Shown piece by piece: positions 21,650-31,590 of a stretch of 64,000 nt of DNA. Where the stretch lies: contig OX381720.1 of NCBI GenBank assembly GCA_947462335.1, positions 49,036,481 to 49,100,480 on the forward strand, in the 5' to 3' direction. The notes below the pieces were generated by a model that was not told the origin of the DNA, made no database searches, and saw only the letters and a list, made by a program, of their open reading frames with translations. Both the position numbers and the translations under genes were made by a program. Position 1 is the stretch's first letter, and the number at the start of each line of letters is the position of its first letter. Origin of the DNA: Harmothoe impar (taxonomy: Eukaryota > Annelida > Polychaeta > Phyllodocida > Polynoidae).

Positions 21650-22289
21650 TGCACATCATCATAAACGCAATCATGATACATTTCATTGTAAGTAGACGAA
21701 CCAGTAGACTCGCCTCTCTGCCCTCTAAAAGAGAGGGCACAGAAGCGAGTCTCACTCTTAAAAAACCCTTCCCCTCCCCCCCTCCCCCCCTCCCCCCCCC
21801 CATGCATCTTAAAGAGTGCCCCCCAGAGTGCCCCTCCCCCCCCTAAAAAAAAGAGCCACATTTTTAAATTATTTTTTAGCAAGCTTTCAGCTTGCTTTTT
21901 TTCTTTTTTAAAATTTATTTATCCATAAAAATCTCAAGTGACTTATTTTGAAATTCGCGCCAACCTAGTAGTCACGTGACCCCCTTAAGTAGGTCACTTC
22001 CAGTCACGTGACCTATTTGAATTTCCCGCCAACATGGTGGTCACGTGACCCTCTTAAGTAGGTCACTTCCGGTCACGTGACCTATTTGAATTTCCCGCCC
22101 AAAGGTCACGTGACCGGAAGTAGGTCACTTCCGGTCACGTGACCTATTTGAATTTCCCGCCAAAAGGGAGGCCTCTCATTGGCTGCTTTTGAATTTCCCG
22201 CCAAAAGGGAGGCCTCTGATTGGCTGCAGGTCGATTGAGTAATAAACAGTACTTAACTATAGTCCCGTTCCGATACATACTATACTACT
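21650..22289 (-). repeat. Right inverted arm of the nested element
   Basis: Reverse complement of 12578-13308 with one copy fewer of the internal G-rich block. It includes the same E2F-, ETS-, E-box- and CCAAT-type modules and ends CATACTATACTACT at 22289, followed by the TGTTAG duplication. Confidence 0.88.
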
Positions 22290-22295
22290 TGTTAG
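22290..22295. repeat. Target-site duplication, right copy (nested element)
   Basis: TGTTAG directly follows the terminus and is identical to 12572-12577. Confidence 0.9.
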
Positions 22296-22915
22296 AGTTC
22301 ACATACGACTTCTTGGATAGATTCGTCGATCGGCGCGATTATGCCCTTTGTCAAATGGACACCGACAGTCTTAACATGGCTCTCAGCGGTGACACGTTGG
22401 ATGACCTAGTCAAACCTCGCCTGAGAGAGACGTACTTCAGAGAGAAACGAAAGTGGCTTCCGACAGCGGTGTGCGACGATCACTTAGAGCTTTTCGTGAA
22501 GACAAAAACGGAAAGAGTGCGAGAATGGTGTCCGCCGCCCGGCGGATGTTGTGAGAGACGGTACCTTCACGATCTGAGAACTTCGGGGCTTATGAAAGCG
22601 GAGTGGGAAGGTGACGGGATCCTAAGTCTCAACCCTAAGACTTACATTTGCTACGATCGAGTCAGCGACACCGGTGAAAGAAAATCCAAAAAATGGAGTG
22701 CAAAAGGCGTACAGAAGAAACAAAACCCTCAGGAACCAGACGACTTCTTGGATGTTCTTCGCCAACGAAAAACTCTCATTGCTGTAAATAGAAACTTCAA
22801 AGTGGTGCGAAACAAAATGGTCACCTACACCATAGAGAAAGACGGCGTGCGCTACTTGTATTATAAGCGTCGCGTGCATTCTGACGGTGTGACAACGAGT
22901 CCTTTAGAGATATGA
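22296..22915 (+). pseudogene. DNA polymerase type B, 3' part (motif C and C-terminus)
   Basis: This continues the polymerase frame after the nested insertion. Motif C is QMDTDS at about 22352-22369, supplying the catalytic aspartates. The palm-thumb motif with LNPKTYICYD lies near 22628-22657, and a basic C-terminus ends at TGA 22913-22915. With one copy of the duplication discounted, the frame on the two sides agrees, so the gene was intact at this point when the nested element arrived. With the 5' part the protein would be about 1,370 residues. AT-rich DNA with several AATAAA motifs follows (22916-23015). Confidence 0.87.
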
Positions 22916-23043
22916 AAAAAAATAAATAAGCGTGTGCATCTTTTCAAAAATAGAGTGTTTATCAAGATTGAAAAAAAAAGAAATAAAAAAAATAAAATAA
23001 AATATTGTTGTGTTTTTATTTTCATACGTCTTCTTTTACTAGT
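22916..23043. terminator. Probable polyadenylation region of the polymerase gene
   Basis: Within 130 bases of the stop codon there are repeated AATAAA-type signals (for example AAAAAATAAATAAG, AGAAATAAAAAAAATAAAA). No open frame is present. Confidence 0.5.
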
Positions 23044-23548
23044 AAGTCGTGCAGTCTCTTAAAGCGTCACTCATGTGACGACGTCGCTTCCAGTCACGTG
23101 ATCCTAAAGACCCTCACTTCCTAAACAAAAAACTTCTTCTTCCGCTCACGTGATCAATCAAGTCACTTCCGGTCACGTGATCCTCAATGAGGTCACTCAC
23201 TTCCGGTCGGCCATTAGGTCATGTGACGTCACTTCCGCTCACGTGACTCATCAGGTCACTTCCGGTCACGTGATCCTAAATTAGGTCATATGACGTCACT
23301 TCCGGTCCCCTAAGTAGGTCAGTAGGTTACCCAGAATGCACCACTAATCCCCTAAGTAGGTCACTTCCGGTCACGTGACCAAATGGTGGCCTCTGATTGG
23401 CTGCAGGGTTACCCAGAATGCACCACTAATCCCCTAAGTAGGTCACTTCCGGTCACGTGACCAAATGGAGGCCTCTGATTGGCTGCATGTCGATTGAGTA
23501 ATAAACAGTAGTTAACTATAGTCCCGTTCCGATACATACTATACTACT
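23044..23548 (-). repeat. Right terminal inverted repeat of the outer element
   Basis: Reverse complement of the left terminus for the outermost ~120 bases, then an expanded series of the same modules (TCACTTCCGGTCACGTGA, TGACGTCACTTCCG, CCTCTGATTGGCTGCA). A direct duplication with GGTTACCCAGAATGCACCAC occurs twice (about 23323 and 23407); ATGCACCAC lies in a similar place to the left arm's GTGGTGACG. It ends ATACATACTATACTACT at 23548. Confidence 0.88.
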
Positions 23549-23554
23549 ATCGTA
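23549..23554. repeat. Target-site duplication, right copy (outer element)
   Basis: ATCGTA, identical to 6416-6421. Confidence 0.9.
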
Positions 23555-23834
23555 CACAGTGGTCCATTCCCCCAGTTGCTGGCCAAAGGCATAAACTGTC
23601 AAGGTGTGTCATTAAAATAAAGGGTTACTCAGTGCAGCCCAGGTTAGTTGGCCTAGTTTGTGGTCAGGTAATAATAAGATATCTTGATAGCAGGCCAGCC
23701 TCAGAGCCTTGTACCGGTGTACACACTCTGTGACCCCAGTGCTGTCAGTACCATGGGTATCTTCCATGAAGGCATTGGTAATTGATGTCAATATGGATGG
23801 TTAGGATTGACCTTGAAATATGTAAAGTAAATAA

Positions 23835-23909
23835 TTAAAGTGGCATATCCCACTCACTGTTCTAATCCTACTATGTGGTTAAGTGCGAGCGGTGAGAATG
23901 CCCCTTTAA
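23835..23909 (+). repeat. Small MITE, TTAAAG..CTTTAA type
   Basis: The inverted ends TTAAAGTGGCAT and GAATGCCCCTTTAA enclose ~75 bases. A second, longer member (TTAAAGGGGCATTCTCACC..GGTGAGAATGCCACTTTAA) lies at 45425-45521. Confidence 0.65.
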
Positions 23910-24622
23910 TAGGTGTATCACTGAAAGGTGTTCTAATTGAACCAAGTTAGAGAAAAAGCTTGGTAGAAACACAGCCAGTGCTAAAGTAAGATTTGTCTTG
24001 GAATGAGTTCTATCTGAGGGTGTCTGACAGGGGTTATAGGGGTGTAACAGGTTACTGCATGGAGGTGTCCATTTTTTTTTTTTTTGAAAATTACCATTAA
24101 ATTTGAGTGGTAAATGATAACTATAGTTCATCCATGGTGTGATGGCATTTTAAATCACTTTCTCAATCTTAAGTATTGAGAATCGAGGAGAGAGGATCAT
24201 ATACTTTGCTGATAACTATAGGTCATCCCTGGTGTGATGGCATTTTAAACCATGTTTTGGATTTTAACTATTGGGAGTGGTCATTACATTTGAGGAAAGT
24301 GGACCACATACTTTGATAATAACTATAGTTCATCCCTGGTGTGATGGCATTTTAAACCACCTTTGGATTTTAACTATTGGGAGTGGCCATTAAATTTAAG
24401 GAAAGTGGACCACATACGTTGATAATAACTATAGTTCATCCCTGGTGGATGGCATTTTAAATCGCTTTCTCGATTTTAACTATTGAGAACTTGAGGAAAG
24501 TGGACCATAAATTTTTTTCTACGACCCTCTTTAGGGTAAGACAAAAATTAGAAAAGAAAACTATAGTTCATGCCTGGTGAGATGGCATTTTAAATCACAT
24601 TTTTGATTTTAATCAATGGGAG

Positions 24623-24970
24623 CAGTGTTGCCGAAAACTTTTTCTCAACGCAGGCCAAGGTGGCCTGCGTCGTGGCATCTTACGCAGGCCATTTCCTTCT
24701 CACGCAGGCCATATTAATTTTCAAAGTACTTTCTTAAACTTCATTATAACTTATAACTACTGCAAAAACTTAAAAGTAATTGAAAAAATATTCAATTCTA
24801 CAAATATGGCCCTGTCTTCGCTTCTAATTGGCCGATTTGAAAAATTCTTTCACCATTAGAAAGCTGAGATCATGGCAGGCCATTGTGGCCTGTGTCCTAA
24901 GGCCCTACGCCGGCCATTAAGACTCTACGCCGGCAAAAGCCGGCGTGCTGGCGTTATTTCGGCAACATTG
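24623..24970. mobile_element. MITE with CAGTGTTGCCGAAA ends and a 6-bp duplication
   Basis: The ends are CAGTGTTGCCGAAA and TTTCGGCAACATTG. TGGGAG is present on both sides (24617-24622 and 24971-24976), and without the insert the host tandem-repeat unit reads through. Its body contains repeated CGCAGGCCA and CGCCGGC units and no reading frame. Confidence 0.75.
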
Positions 24971-25094
24971 TGGGAGTAACCATTAAATTTGAGGAAAGTG
25001 GACCACATACTTTGACGATAACTATAGTTAATCCCTGATGTGATGGCATTTTAAATCACTTTCTGAGTTTTGAGAATTTGAGGAGAGTGGACTA

Positions 25095-25274
25095 CCGTAT
25101 TCGACGTAATAAGCGCCCTGGGCGCTCATAAAATTATTTTCATGGCATTTTAAGTACTCAAGAGTTTAATTGTCTCCAAAATCGGGAACTTTGAGCCTTT
25201 GTGCTAGTTTAGAAATGTCCCAATAGGGGAGGGGGCGCTTATTAGGGGGAGGGCGCTTATTACGTTGAATACGG
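25095..25274. mobile_element. MITE, Tc1/mariner-like (TA duplication)
   Basis: The inverted ends CCGTATTCGACGTAATAAGC and the matching GCTTATTACGTTGAATACGG are flanked by TA on both sides. It is ~180 bases long with no coding capacity. Confidence 0.7.
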
Positions 25275-25342
25275 TATATACTTTGCTGATAACTATAGTT
25301 CATCCCTCGTGTGGTAGTATTTTAAATCACTTTCTCAATTTT

Positions 25343-25610
25343 AACTAGGCCAAATTAAAAAAAAGTTTTGTTTCCGGTAACCTGACCGGGTCTAGCAAAA
25401 CAGTGCCGGGTCCCCCTCTTTTTTTAGATTTCTCAGATTTTTTCCACTTTTTGTTTTTCACGGTTTGTAAATCCGACAATTATTAAGGATTTTAGAGCAA
25501 AAAACCCTAAATCCAGGCCTAAAAATGAGAAAACTAAATTATTTTTTTTAAATCCGACCGGCCGGGCCTGCTTTCTCAGGCCATGTTACCGGAAACCAAC
25601 CTTTTTTTAA
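25343..25610 (+). repeat. Dispersed ~280-bp family (GGTCGG type), copy
   Basis: It begins AGGCCAAATTAAAAAAAAG, TTTTGTTTCCGGTAACCTGA and ends GGCCATGTTACCGGAAACCA, then ACC and a T-run. It is one of at least five copies in this window (see 36594-36870) and is more diverged than the others. Confidence 0.7.
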
Positions 25611-26129
25611 TTTTGGCCCTATTGAGCACTCGAGGAAAGTGGATACCTGGCTCACAGTCAGCAGCATACTGCTTTAATGTACTCTGTCGTTTTATTGTCA
25701 ATATACATGAATCTGTAGTAACTCACCAGTACTGCATTCATGCATCATACCATCCTACAGGTTGATTTGATTTATGTGTGCATCATGCCAACAAATGCAT
25801 ATAAATCTTCTTGCAATGCTTAAGGCATCATGCTGCCCTTAAAGAGTTAGCACTGCTGCACCCTTAAACATTTGAGGGCTGTATAATGCTTTAATCTGCT
25901 GCACCCTTGGTCATCATGATGCATGAATGCAGCCCCGGTGAGTGACATCATTCTTTAGGAATGCATCACATCTGTTGTGTAGGGTCAGCATGATGCTCAG
26001 AGTCATCCCACTAGAGCTGCACCCACCATACACCATGCATACATCATGACACATTAAAGCACTGTGTAGCCCTCCCTTCTTTGTATATCACGGACCCCCC
26101 ATCCAGACGCACACAGACAGGTCCTGGCG

Positions 26130-26760
26130 AGACATGGGTGACTTGCACTTATCTTGCATGGTGCCCCCTCCCTGTCGGACTGGGGCTATAGAGCTGTAGC
26201 AGGCTACTGCTTGGCAGTCTCCATGGTGTCCCCCGCCCTGTTTGACTGTGGGCTTGAGTTATAGGGGTGTAACAGGTTACTATGAGGAGGTGGTCATGGT
26301 GTCCCCCTACCTGTCTGACTGGGGCTATAGGGGTGTAGCAGGCTACTGCATGGTGATGGTCATGGTGTCCCCCTCCCTGTTTGACTGTGGGCTATAGGGG
26401 TGTAAGTCCCCCGTGTAACATGTTACTGCACGGAGGTGGCCATGGTGTCCCCCTCCCTGCTTGGCTGTGGACTATAGGGGTGTAAGTCCCTAGTGTAACA
26501 TGTTACTGCACGGAGGTAGCCATGGTGTCCCCCTCCCTGCTTGGCTGTGGACTATAGGGGTGTAAGTCCCTAGTGTAACATGTTACTGCACGGAGGTAGC
26601 CATGGTGTCTCCCTACCTGTCTGACTGGGGCTATAGGGGTGTAACTGGTTACTGCACAGAGGTGGCTAGGTTGTCCACGACTGTCTGACTGGAGCTATAG
26701 GGTGGTAACAGGTTACTGCATATAATTTGGCCATGTTGTCCGCGGCTGGGGATATATGGG
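26130..26760 (+). repeat. Minisatellite, ~70-90-bp unit
   Basis: At least seven copies of GGTGTCCCCCTCCCTGTCTG, ACTG.GGGCTATAGGGGTGTAA, CAGGTTACTGCA(C)GGAGG and TGGCCAT. Two adjacent copies (about 26440-26520 and 26520-26600) are almost identical. A stray copy sits near 24022-24070. Confidence 0.8.
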
Positions 26761-28019
26761 GGTATTCAATGAATGGTGGCTATCTTGAATCTATGGGGTG
26801 CCAACTTTACAAACTGTTTACTTAGCATAAAAAAAACAGAAACTCTTTAAACCCCAGATATCCTAGAAGTCTATGCCCCCTCGTATATTATTTTGATCAG
26901 CACTACAGAGGATCTCACCACATTTGTTTACAAAGGCCACCTTACTCTCTGTGCTACTTGTTTTCTTGGCAGCTGACCAATGACGATATAATCTCAAATG
27001 TACACTGTGTTTCCGTGCTCCTTGTTTGAATCTAGGGTCGGGTTGCCTGAAACATACCTTTTCTTTTCTTTAACCTAATTGGCCCCAGGGCCAACGTTAG
27101 TGTCTATACCCCTCTATTCTATAGGATATCTATCTTTGTGAAATTCCCTGTCCATTGTTACAAGATGCTATATGCGAGAGTATTTGTATTATTTATGTTT
27201 CTTTCTTTATAGGTGTCCTGGTTCTGGCATGGGAAATGTCCAAGTGACAATGTATGTGTGCATCAAACCTGCTGCATACATGTATACCAAACAGGCTTTA
27301 ATTCCGAAGTGCACTGAGGCGTGCATTGAGGTGCATTCCACGAATCCATGCCAGCATGGCCTGATAGTATAACTGTGTATACCAGACTCATGGTTGAGTG
27401 GTGTTGGAGATGGAGAGACAAGACCTGTATCTCTGACAAAGTATCCACACAGCACAGTTTGTCCACACAAAGCCATGACAAAATGTCCACGAAGCACAGT
27501 TGCACACAAAAGCATCAGAAAGTGTTCACAGAACACTTTATCGGCAAAAAGAAACACAGCGTCCACAGAACACACCAAAATAACCCAAACTTCCTTCTGC
27601 GGACATTCTGTGATGGTTTGTGCGGACAAAGTCCGCTGTGTGGACATTGTAACAGTTCCATGTGGACACAGTGCTGTGTGGACACTTTGTGACGGTGCTG
27701 TGTAGACAAAGCAAGATGTGTGAACAAGCCGTCCGCCGGATACATATTTAATTCAACCAATAAAAAAAATAATTGTTTCTGCTCAGCATACATAATTGAT
27801 AGGCAAGGAAAACAGTGATGAGTGCAGGTAGGGAAACAGGTGTATATTATTTATGATAATGATCGTACAGAATTTGTTACCTTGACCCAAATAGTCCATG
27901 AGTTCATAAAGCAGCTCAATACCATAGCTCAATACCATAGTACAGGGCATGGTCACTCTGTGTATGCTGCCATGTGGGCCCACAATGATGCAGATGCGTA
28001 TTGGGGCCCTTGATGGGGG

Positions 28020-28170
28020 GGTCCCCATGTCGTATGTCTATGTCGCTTAAAATGCTCATGTCCCATGTCAATTTAAGAAATGTCCATGTCTCCTGTCACT
28101 AAGCCTCATGTCGCATGTCACTAGGCCTCATGTCGCATGTCGATTTTAAGAAATGCCCATGTCGCCATAT
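28020..28170 (+). repeat. GACATG/CATGTC-iterated dispersed repeat
   Basis: CCCCATGTCGTATGTC, CTCATGTCGCATGTC and CGATTTTAAGAAATGCCCATG are iterated. An inverted member lies at 40325-40485, ending GACATGGGGACCCCCC. Pieces occur within the nested element at 16085-16145, 16325-16350 and 21190-21335. Confidence 0.7.
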
Positions 28171-29154
28171 CGAAGTTAGGGGTCTAGAGCCATAGTATTT
28201 AGGGTGTGTACCCCCCTACAAGAACTATACATCGTACATTATCCTATATCCCCTCTCCGGAAAGATTAATATGTCTGTAATACAAAGCAAAAATAGCATG
28301 TTGATAACTGTCACAGTTTTTGTATAATATGACTAAATGTGAGGGAAGGTTGGTGGTTTTGCTGGAAAATATTCCTATGCAGCAGGGGAGAGAAAGGTGG
28401 TCGTTTTGATTTTGATGGGTACCATGCCATTGACTTTTCATGTCAATATCAGCTGATTAATTCTTGTTTTCTTGTTCAGATAACTAGGGAAATGTGTTCT
28501 TTAACCCCCCATGCCATCAGACTCGCACATCTTCTTGTCATCTAGAATAGAAATAGGAATATCTATCATGTGTCCCTCTCTGAGACGGTCAGAGAAACCT
28601 GGGCCTACAAAGCAGAGTTTACACTTGCAGATACTTTTTTCCTTCTATAGAGAGCAATGCCAAAGCTAATTCTCAGCCATGGCCGATCCCATAGGCTTTA
28701 AGTTTAAAACACGACAAATAAGACGTTGTTGTTCAATGTTCTGAAAATGAACAGGTTGACTATAGCAGAATACAGCAGCCATGGCCGACTCCACAGAGTG
28801 CAATGTTAAAAGAATAAAATAAGACGATTTTCTACTGTGTTCTGAAGACTTTAGCAAAAGTCAGTGGGTACAGTGTCAGTGGGTACAGGGTCAGCGGGTT
28901 TATACCCTAAGTCATCTGTGAGGTCACTCACACATTCAATCCTTTTATTAAATCCTTACATGGAATAAAAGTATAGGGTCTTAGCTTTTAGAAAATGGCT
29001 TCATTTAGTATGAATTCATTCTAGATCGCCCGCAGCCTCAAAAGGTTGTGGGCCCGGAAATAAAGCTGTGGGCCCGGGAATTTTGATATTATAATGTATA
29101 GGCTACATACACATATATGATCACTTGGACATAGCCTGGCAAAATGTGTGTATG

Positions 29155-29695
29155 TCACATGTAGGGGCATTTGAAAATGGATAGGTTATCCTGACATATT
29201 GGACTATCCTACCAATAAGGTTACAATTGTCACATTCATGTCCATGAGGCATTATAGGCTTCCATTACATAAGAGGTGTGACTGTGGTACCTTGAGTCAG
29301 CCACATCATCCATCAGTCAACTGCTACATACTTGAATGTCTGTTTTTGTACTAAGACATCAACCAAATTTAGTGAAGGTTAATGGTGTCCATTGATTACT
29401 AATTACACTATTGCAAATGTTTCCTCATCTATTACTTGCACTTCATTTTAAGATGGCAGGCAAGTCAGCAAAAACTCAAATTGCATAATGTTACCAAAAG
29501 TGTGGTATTTTTGACAGCCAGTGGAATGGTAAAATAGCATGTGCTGCATTTTTCCATATTGTATCAATATAACAAAGTTAAATCCACTTAAATAATCCTT
29601 GATTAACTCAATTTGGTATCAAAACCTATGCGAAATGGCCGACTCAAGGTACATAGCCGACTCAAAGACACTTTACCCTGCACCTAATGCGACGC
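29155..29695 (+). repeat. Non-autonomous repeat of the AGGGTAAAGTG..GAGTCGGCC family, copy 1
   Basis: It shares with the reverse complement of 46130-46890 the tracts CATGTCCATGAGG, GTACCTTGAGTC, TTGCAAATGTTT, TTACTTGCAC, TTTTGGTATC and GGCCGACTCAAGG. A further piece at 31840-31990 (GCCACTCAAGGTAC, GCCAGTCATGGTACC) belongs to the same family. Confidence 0.6.
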
Positions 29696-30168
29696 AGACA
29701 GCTACTATTGTACGTCGTTGTACTACACCTGAGACCAGGACATAGCTAGTGTAGTACACAGTGGGGCTGCACCTAATGGGATCTAAGGTGAATGCAAGGA
29801 GACTTTCATGCCTCTCGTCTCTGGTGACGAAATGTCATCCTTTACAAACACTAACCAAGTAAGGGAGTGTTAATTATACGACCGTTTGGAGTGAGACATT
29901 TCATGATAATTCAACTTCAACTTCACATTACAATTTACCTATGGAATCTTTTTCATATCAAGATATTCACACATGGTATTGCACAATGGAACATTCACCT
30001 TCATCACAGAACAAAGATTTTTTTCAAAAGTTACAAAAAATACTAAAATAGCCATCTGACAAGTTTGTAGACATTTGTTCTCTTACCAGTCCACACATTT
30101 ACAATGGTAAGTTAATGAGAGCTATCTTGTTATGGGTGCTGTTTCTCCACAAATTTGCGGAAGTTGTA

Positions 30169-30662
30169 CAACCGTGATCTGCAGTAACTAACGTGATCTG
30201 CAGTAATGCAGATCACGGCAGACCATCCAAACGTGATCTGCATCAAATTAACGTGATCTGCATCACTTTATATGGTGCAGAAGTCTGTTATCTGCATCAA
30301 TTGAAATTTATTTTGCATTACGCAGAAGGGTACATACGGAATATATGAAGTATCTGGAGGTTATTTTACAGCACCCAGCTCTTTTATTGGGCAATGGTGA
30401 TTTATTATAGGTACTATTCCCGGTTTATGTCATGATACTTCTATAATTATCATAGTTATACTGATTAATAAAGATATATTGGGAGACAATGAAACTTAGA
30501 ACACATTGGAATTTTAGATAGGGCAATGCCCATACATGTATTCGCAAAGCCAACAGCTACAGAATTGATGCAGATCACGTTGATTTGATGCAGATCACGT
30601 TTGGATGGTCTGCCGTGATCTGCACTACTGCAGATCACGTCAGTTACTGCAGATCACGGTTG
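30169..30662. mobile_element. MITE with inverted ends built from CGTGATCTGCA iterations
   Basis: Each end carries about five copies of GTGATCTGCA in both orientations (left 30169-30270, right 30566-30662), including the shared GGCAGACCATCCAAACGTGA. Termini are CAACCGTGATC and GATCACGGTTG with TA on both sides (30167-30168 and 30663-30664). The ~300-base centre is unrelated AT-rich sequence. Confidence 0.7.
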
Positions 30663-30839
30663 TACAGGTTAGACGTTTTTTGTTAGAGTTTTTTCTGTTC
30701 AAGTCTCTTGAATTATCTTGATCTGTTGTTAATCTTTGGACAAGCATGTGTTGCGGAATGTGACGGGAGGAAAATATCTTTTAAAGGAAAGGGGAATGCT
30801 GCCCAGAAAGGGACCTCCCAGATAATCAATCAATCAAAC

Positions 30840-31275
30840 CAGGAGCTCCTATAGGCAGCTCCCAGAGCTCCTAGATAACTCCCTGAAGAAAATCAGTCCC
30901 AAATGGGACAAATGGCTAGAGAGGGTTCCTTCAGGGGTCTGGGGTCCCAGGAGAGATTCACAGAATGTCCCACGGTGCTCGCAGATAACTCCCAGGAGCT
31001 CATAGATGGCTCCAAGGAATTTCTAGATGGGAAATACCTGTCTACATCAAGACCCAGCAAAAGAAATAGATCATGGTGGAAGAATGGCAATGCGCCGAAC
31101 CATGTAATTACGCTTATGTAATTAATTACTGAATAAACACATTAAAAAAAGAATTTAAGGTGGAGGAGTAGGCAAATGGCTGTGGAGGGGTTAGGGGGCC
31201 AGGGGAGATTCACAAAATGTAATGGGGAGCTGAGGTAACTCACAGGAGCTCCTAGGAGTTCCTAGATGGGGAAAG
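30840..31275 (+). repeat. Imperfect tandem repeat (GGAGCTCCTAGATGG type)
   Basis: AGGGGTC..GGGG.CC.AGG(A/G)GAGATTCACA, AACTC(A/C)CAGGAGCTC and TTC(C)TAGATGGG occur at about 30930-31035 and again at 31185-31270, with shorter copies near 30838-30885. Not coding. Confidence 0.55.
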
Positions 31276-31496
31276 TGGAGATGAAAATCAACCTGAAATG
31301 ACTGGGGAGGGATTAGCGGGAAACTCACAATGTACTTCTATGGCTACGGTAATTTGCAACCAGCCAAGAAAACATGTCAGGCTATCCAGGGCAGTTGAAA
31401 AAAAGTCAAGAAATTGTAAGTATTATACCTTATAGCCACAGCTTAGGGCTGAGTGAACAAAAAATGGGGGCACTTCTACACTCCCCACACTTGTCA

Positions 31497-31590
31497 GGCC
31501 TCCGTGGCTACATAGGCAGGGCTTAGAACTTTAGTGTAAGAGGTCCCTGGTTCACGTCTCCCCCAAGTTGAGAACTTTAGCAACCATGCT
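31497..31590 (+). repeat. tRNA-like SINE fragment
   Basis: GTGGCTACATAGGCAGGGC resembles an RNA polymerase III A box and GGTTCACGTCTCC a B box, about 45 bases apart. There is no usable anticodon arm, so it is read as a SINE head rather than a tRNA gene. Confidence 0.4.

Larger units (their letters stand above)
12578..22289. mobile_element. Nested Polinton-like relative (9.7 kb), single-gene, inserted in the outer element's polymerase gene
   Basis: Its ends begin with the same ~85 bases as the outer element (AGTAGTATAGTATGTATCGG) and then diverge. A perfect 6-bp duplication, TGTTAG, flanks it. The inverted arms (12578-13308 and 21650-22289) look identical over at least the first 430 bases, so it is young. 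Inside there is no polymerase, integrase, ATPase or capsid gene, only one 287-residue reading frame near the right end and about 6 kb of repeat-bearing non-coding DNA. It is therefore best read as a non-autonomous element that depends on the outer type, or on complete Polintons elsewhere, for replication and integration. Confidence 0.85.
6422..23548. mobile_element. Polinton/Maverick-like element (outer), interrupted by a nested relative
   Basis: Its two ends are inverted copies beginning AGTAGTATAGTATGTATCGG, and it is flanked by a perfect 6-bp duplication, ATCGTA at 6416-6421 and at 23549-23554. A 6-bp target duplication, 5'-AG termini with short internal iteration, long inverted repeats and a protein-primed-type DNA polymerase B gene are hallmarks of Polintons. 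Excluding the nested element at 12578-22289 and one copy of its duplication, the element is only about 7.4 kb, against 15-20 kb for complete Polintons. I see two genes, a PC4-like protein and PolB. No integrase, packaging ATPase, protease or capsid gene is recognisable. It may therefore be a minimal or non-autonomous member mobilised in trans. Intact duplications indicate a recent insertion. Confidence 0.85.
24113..25345 (+). repeat. Tandem repeat, ~100-bp unit, at least six copies, with two MITE insertions
   Basis: The unit reads GATAACTATAGTTCATCCCTG, GTGTGATGGCATTTTAAA, TTTTAACTATTGGGAGTGG and CATTAAATTTGAGGAAAGTGG. Copies start near 24113, 24210, 24320, 24424, 25016 and 25290, with a partial one near 24558. 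The array is interrupted by two MITEs, at 24623-24970 and 25095-25274. Confidence 0.8.
26761..30160. other. Gene-free, repeat-derived DNA
   Basis: No gene supported. It holds an inverted-repeat element at about 27432-27715 (both arms rich in GTCCACACAG and CTGTGTGGACA), the GACATG-iterated family at 28020-28170, a fragment of the GTGGGCCCGG MITE near 29040-29080, and a copy of a non-autonomous repeat at 29155-29695. That last copy ends CCGACTCAAGGTAC, CCGACTCAAAG and ACACTTTACCCT, and is inverted relative to 46130-46880. Confidence 0.55.

Noticed and set aside
6422..23548. Retroviral-type integrase, packaging ATPase, adenovirus-type protease or capsid genes expected of a complete Polinton
   Set aside because: Both strands were read and no frame with the needed length or motifs exists outside PolB, the PC4-like gene and the 19868 gene.
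24113..25345. CRISPR array
   Set aside because: Tandem ~100-bp units without unique spacers, in animal DNA, interrupted by MITEs; no cas genes.
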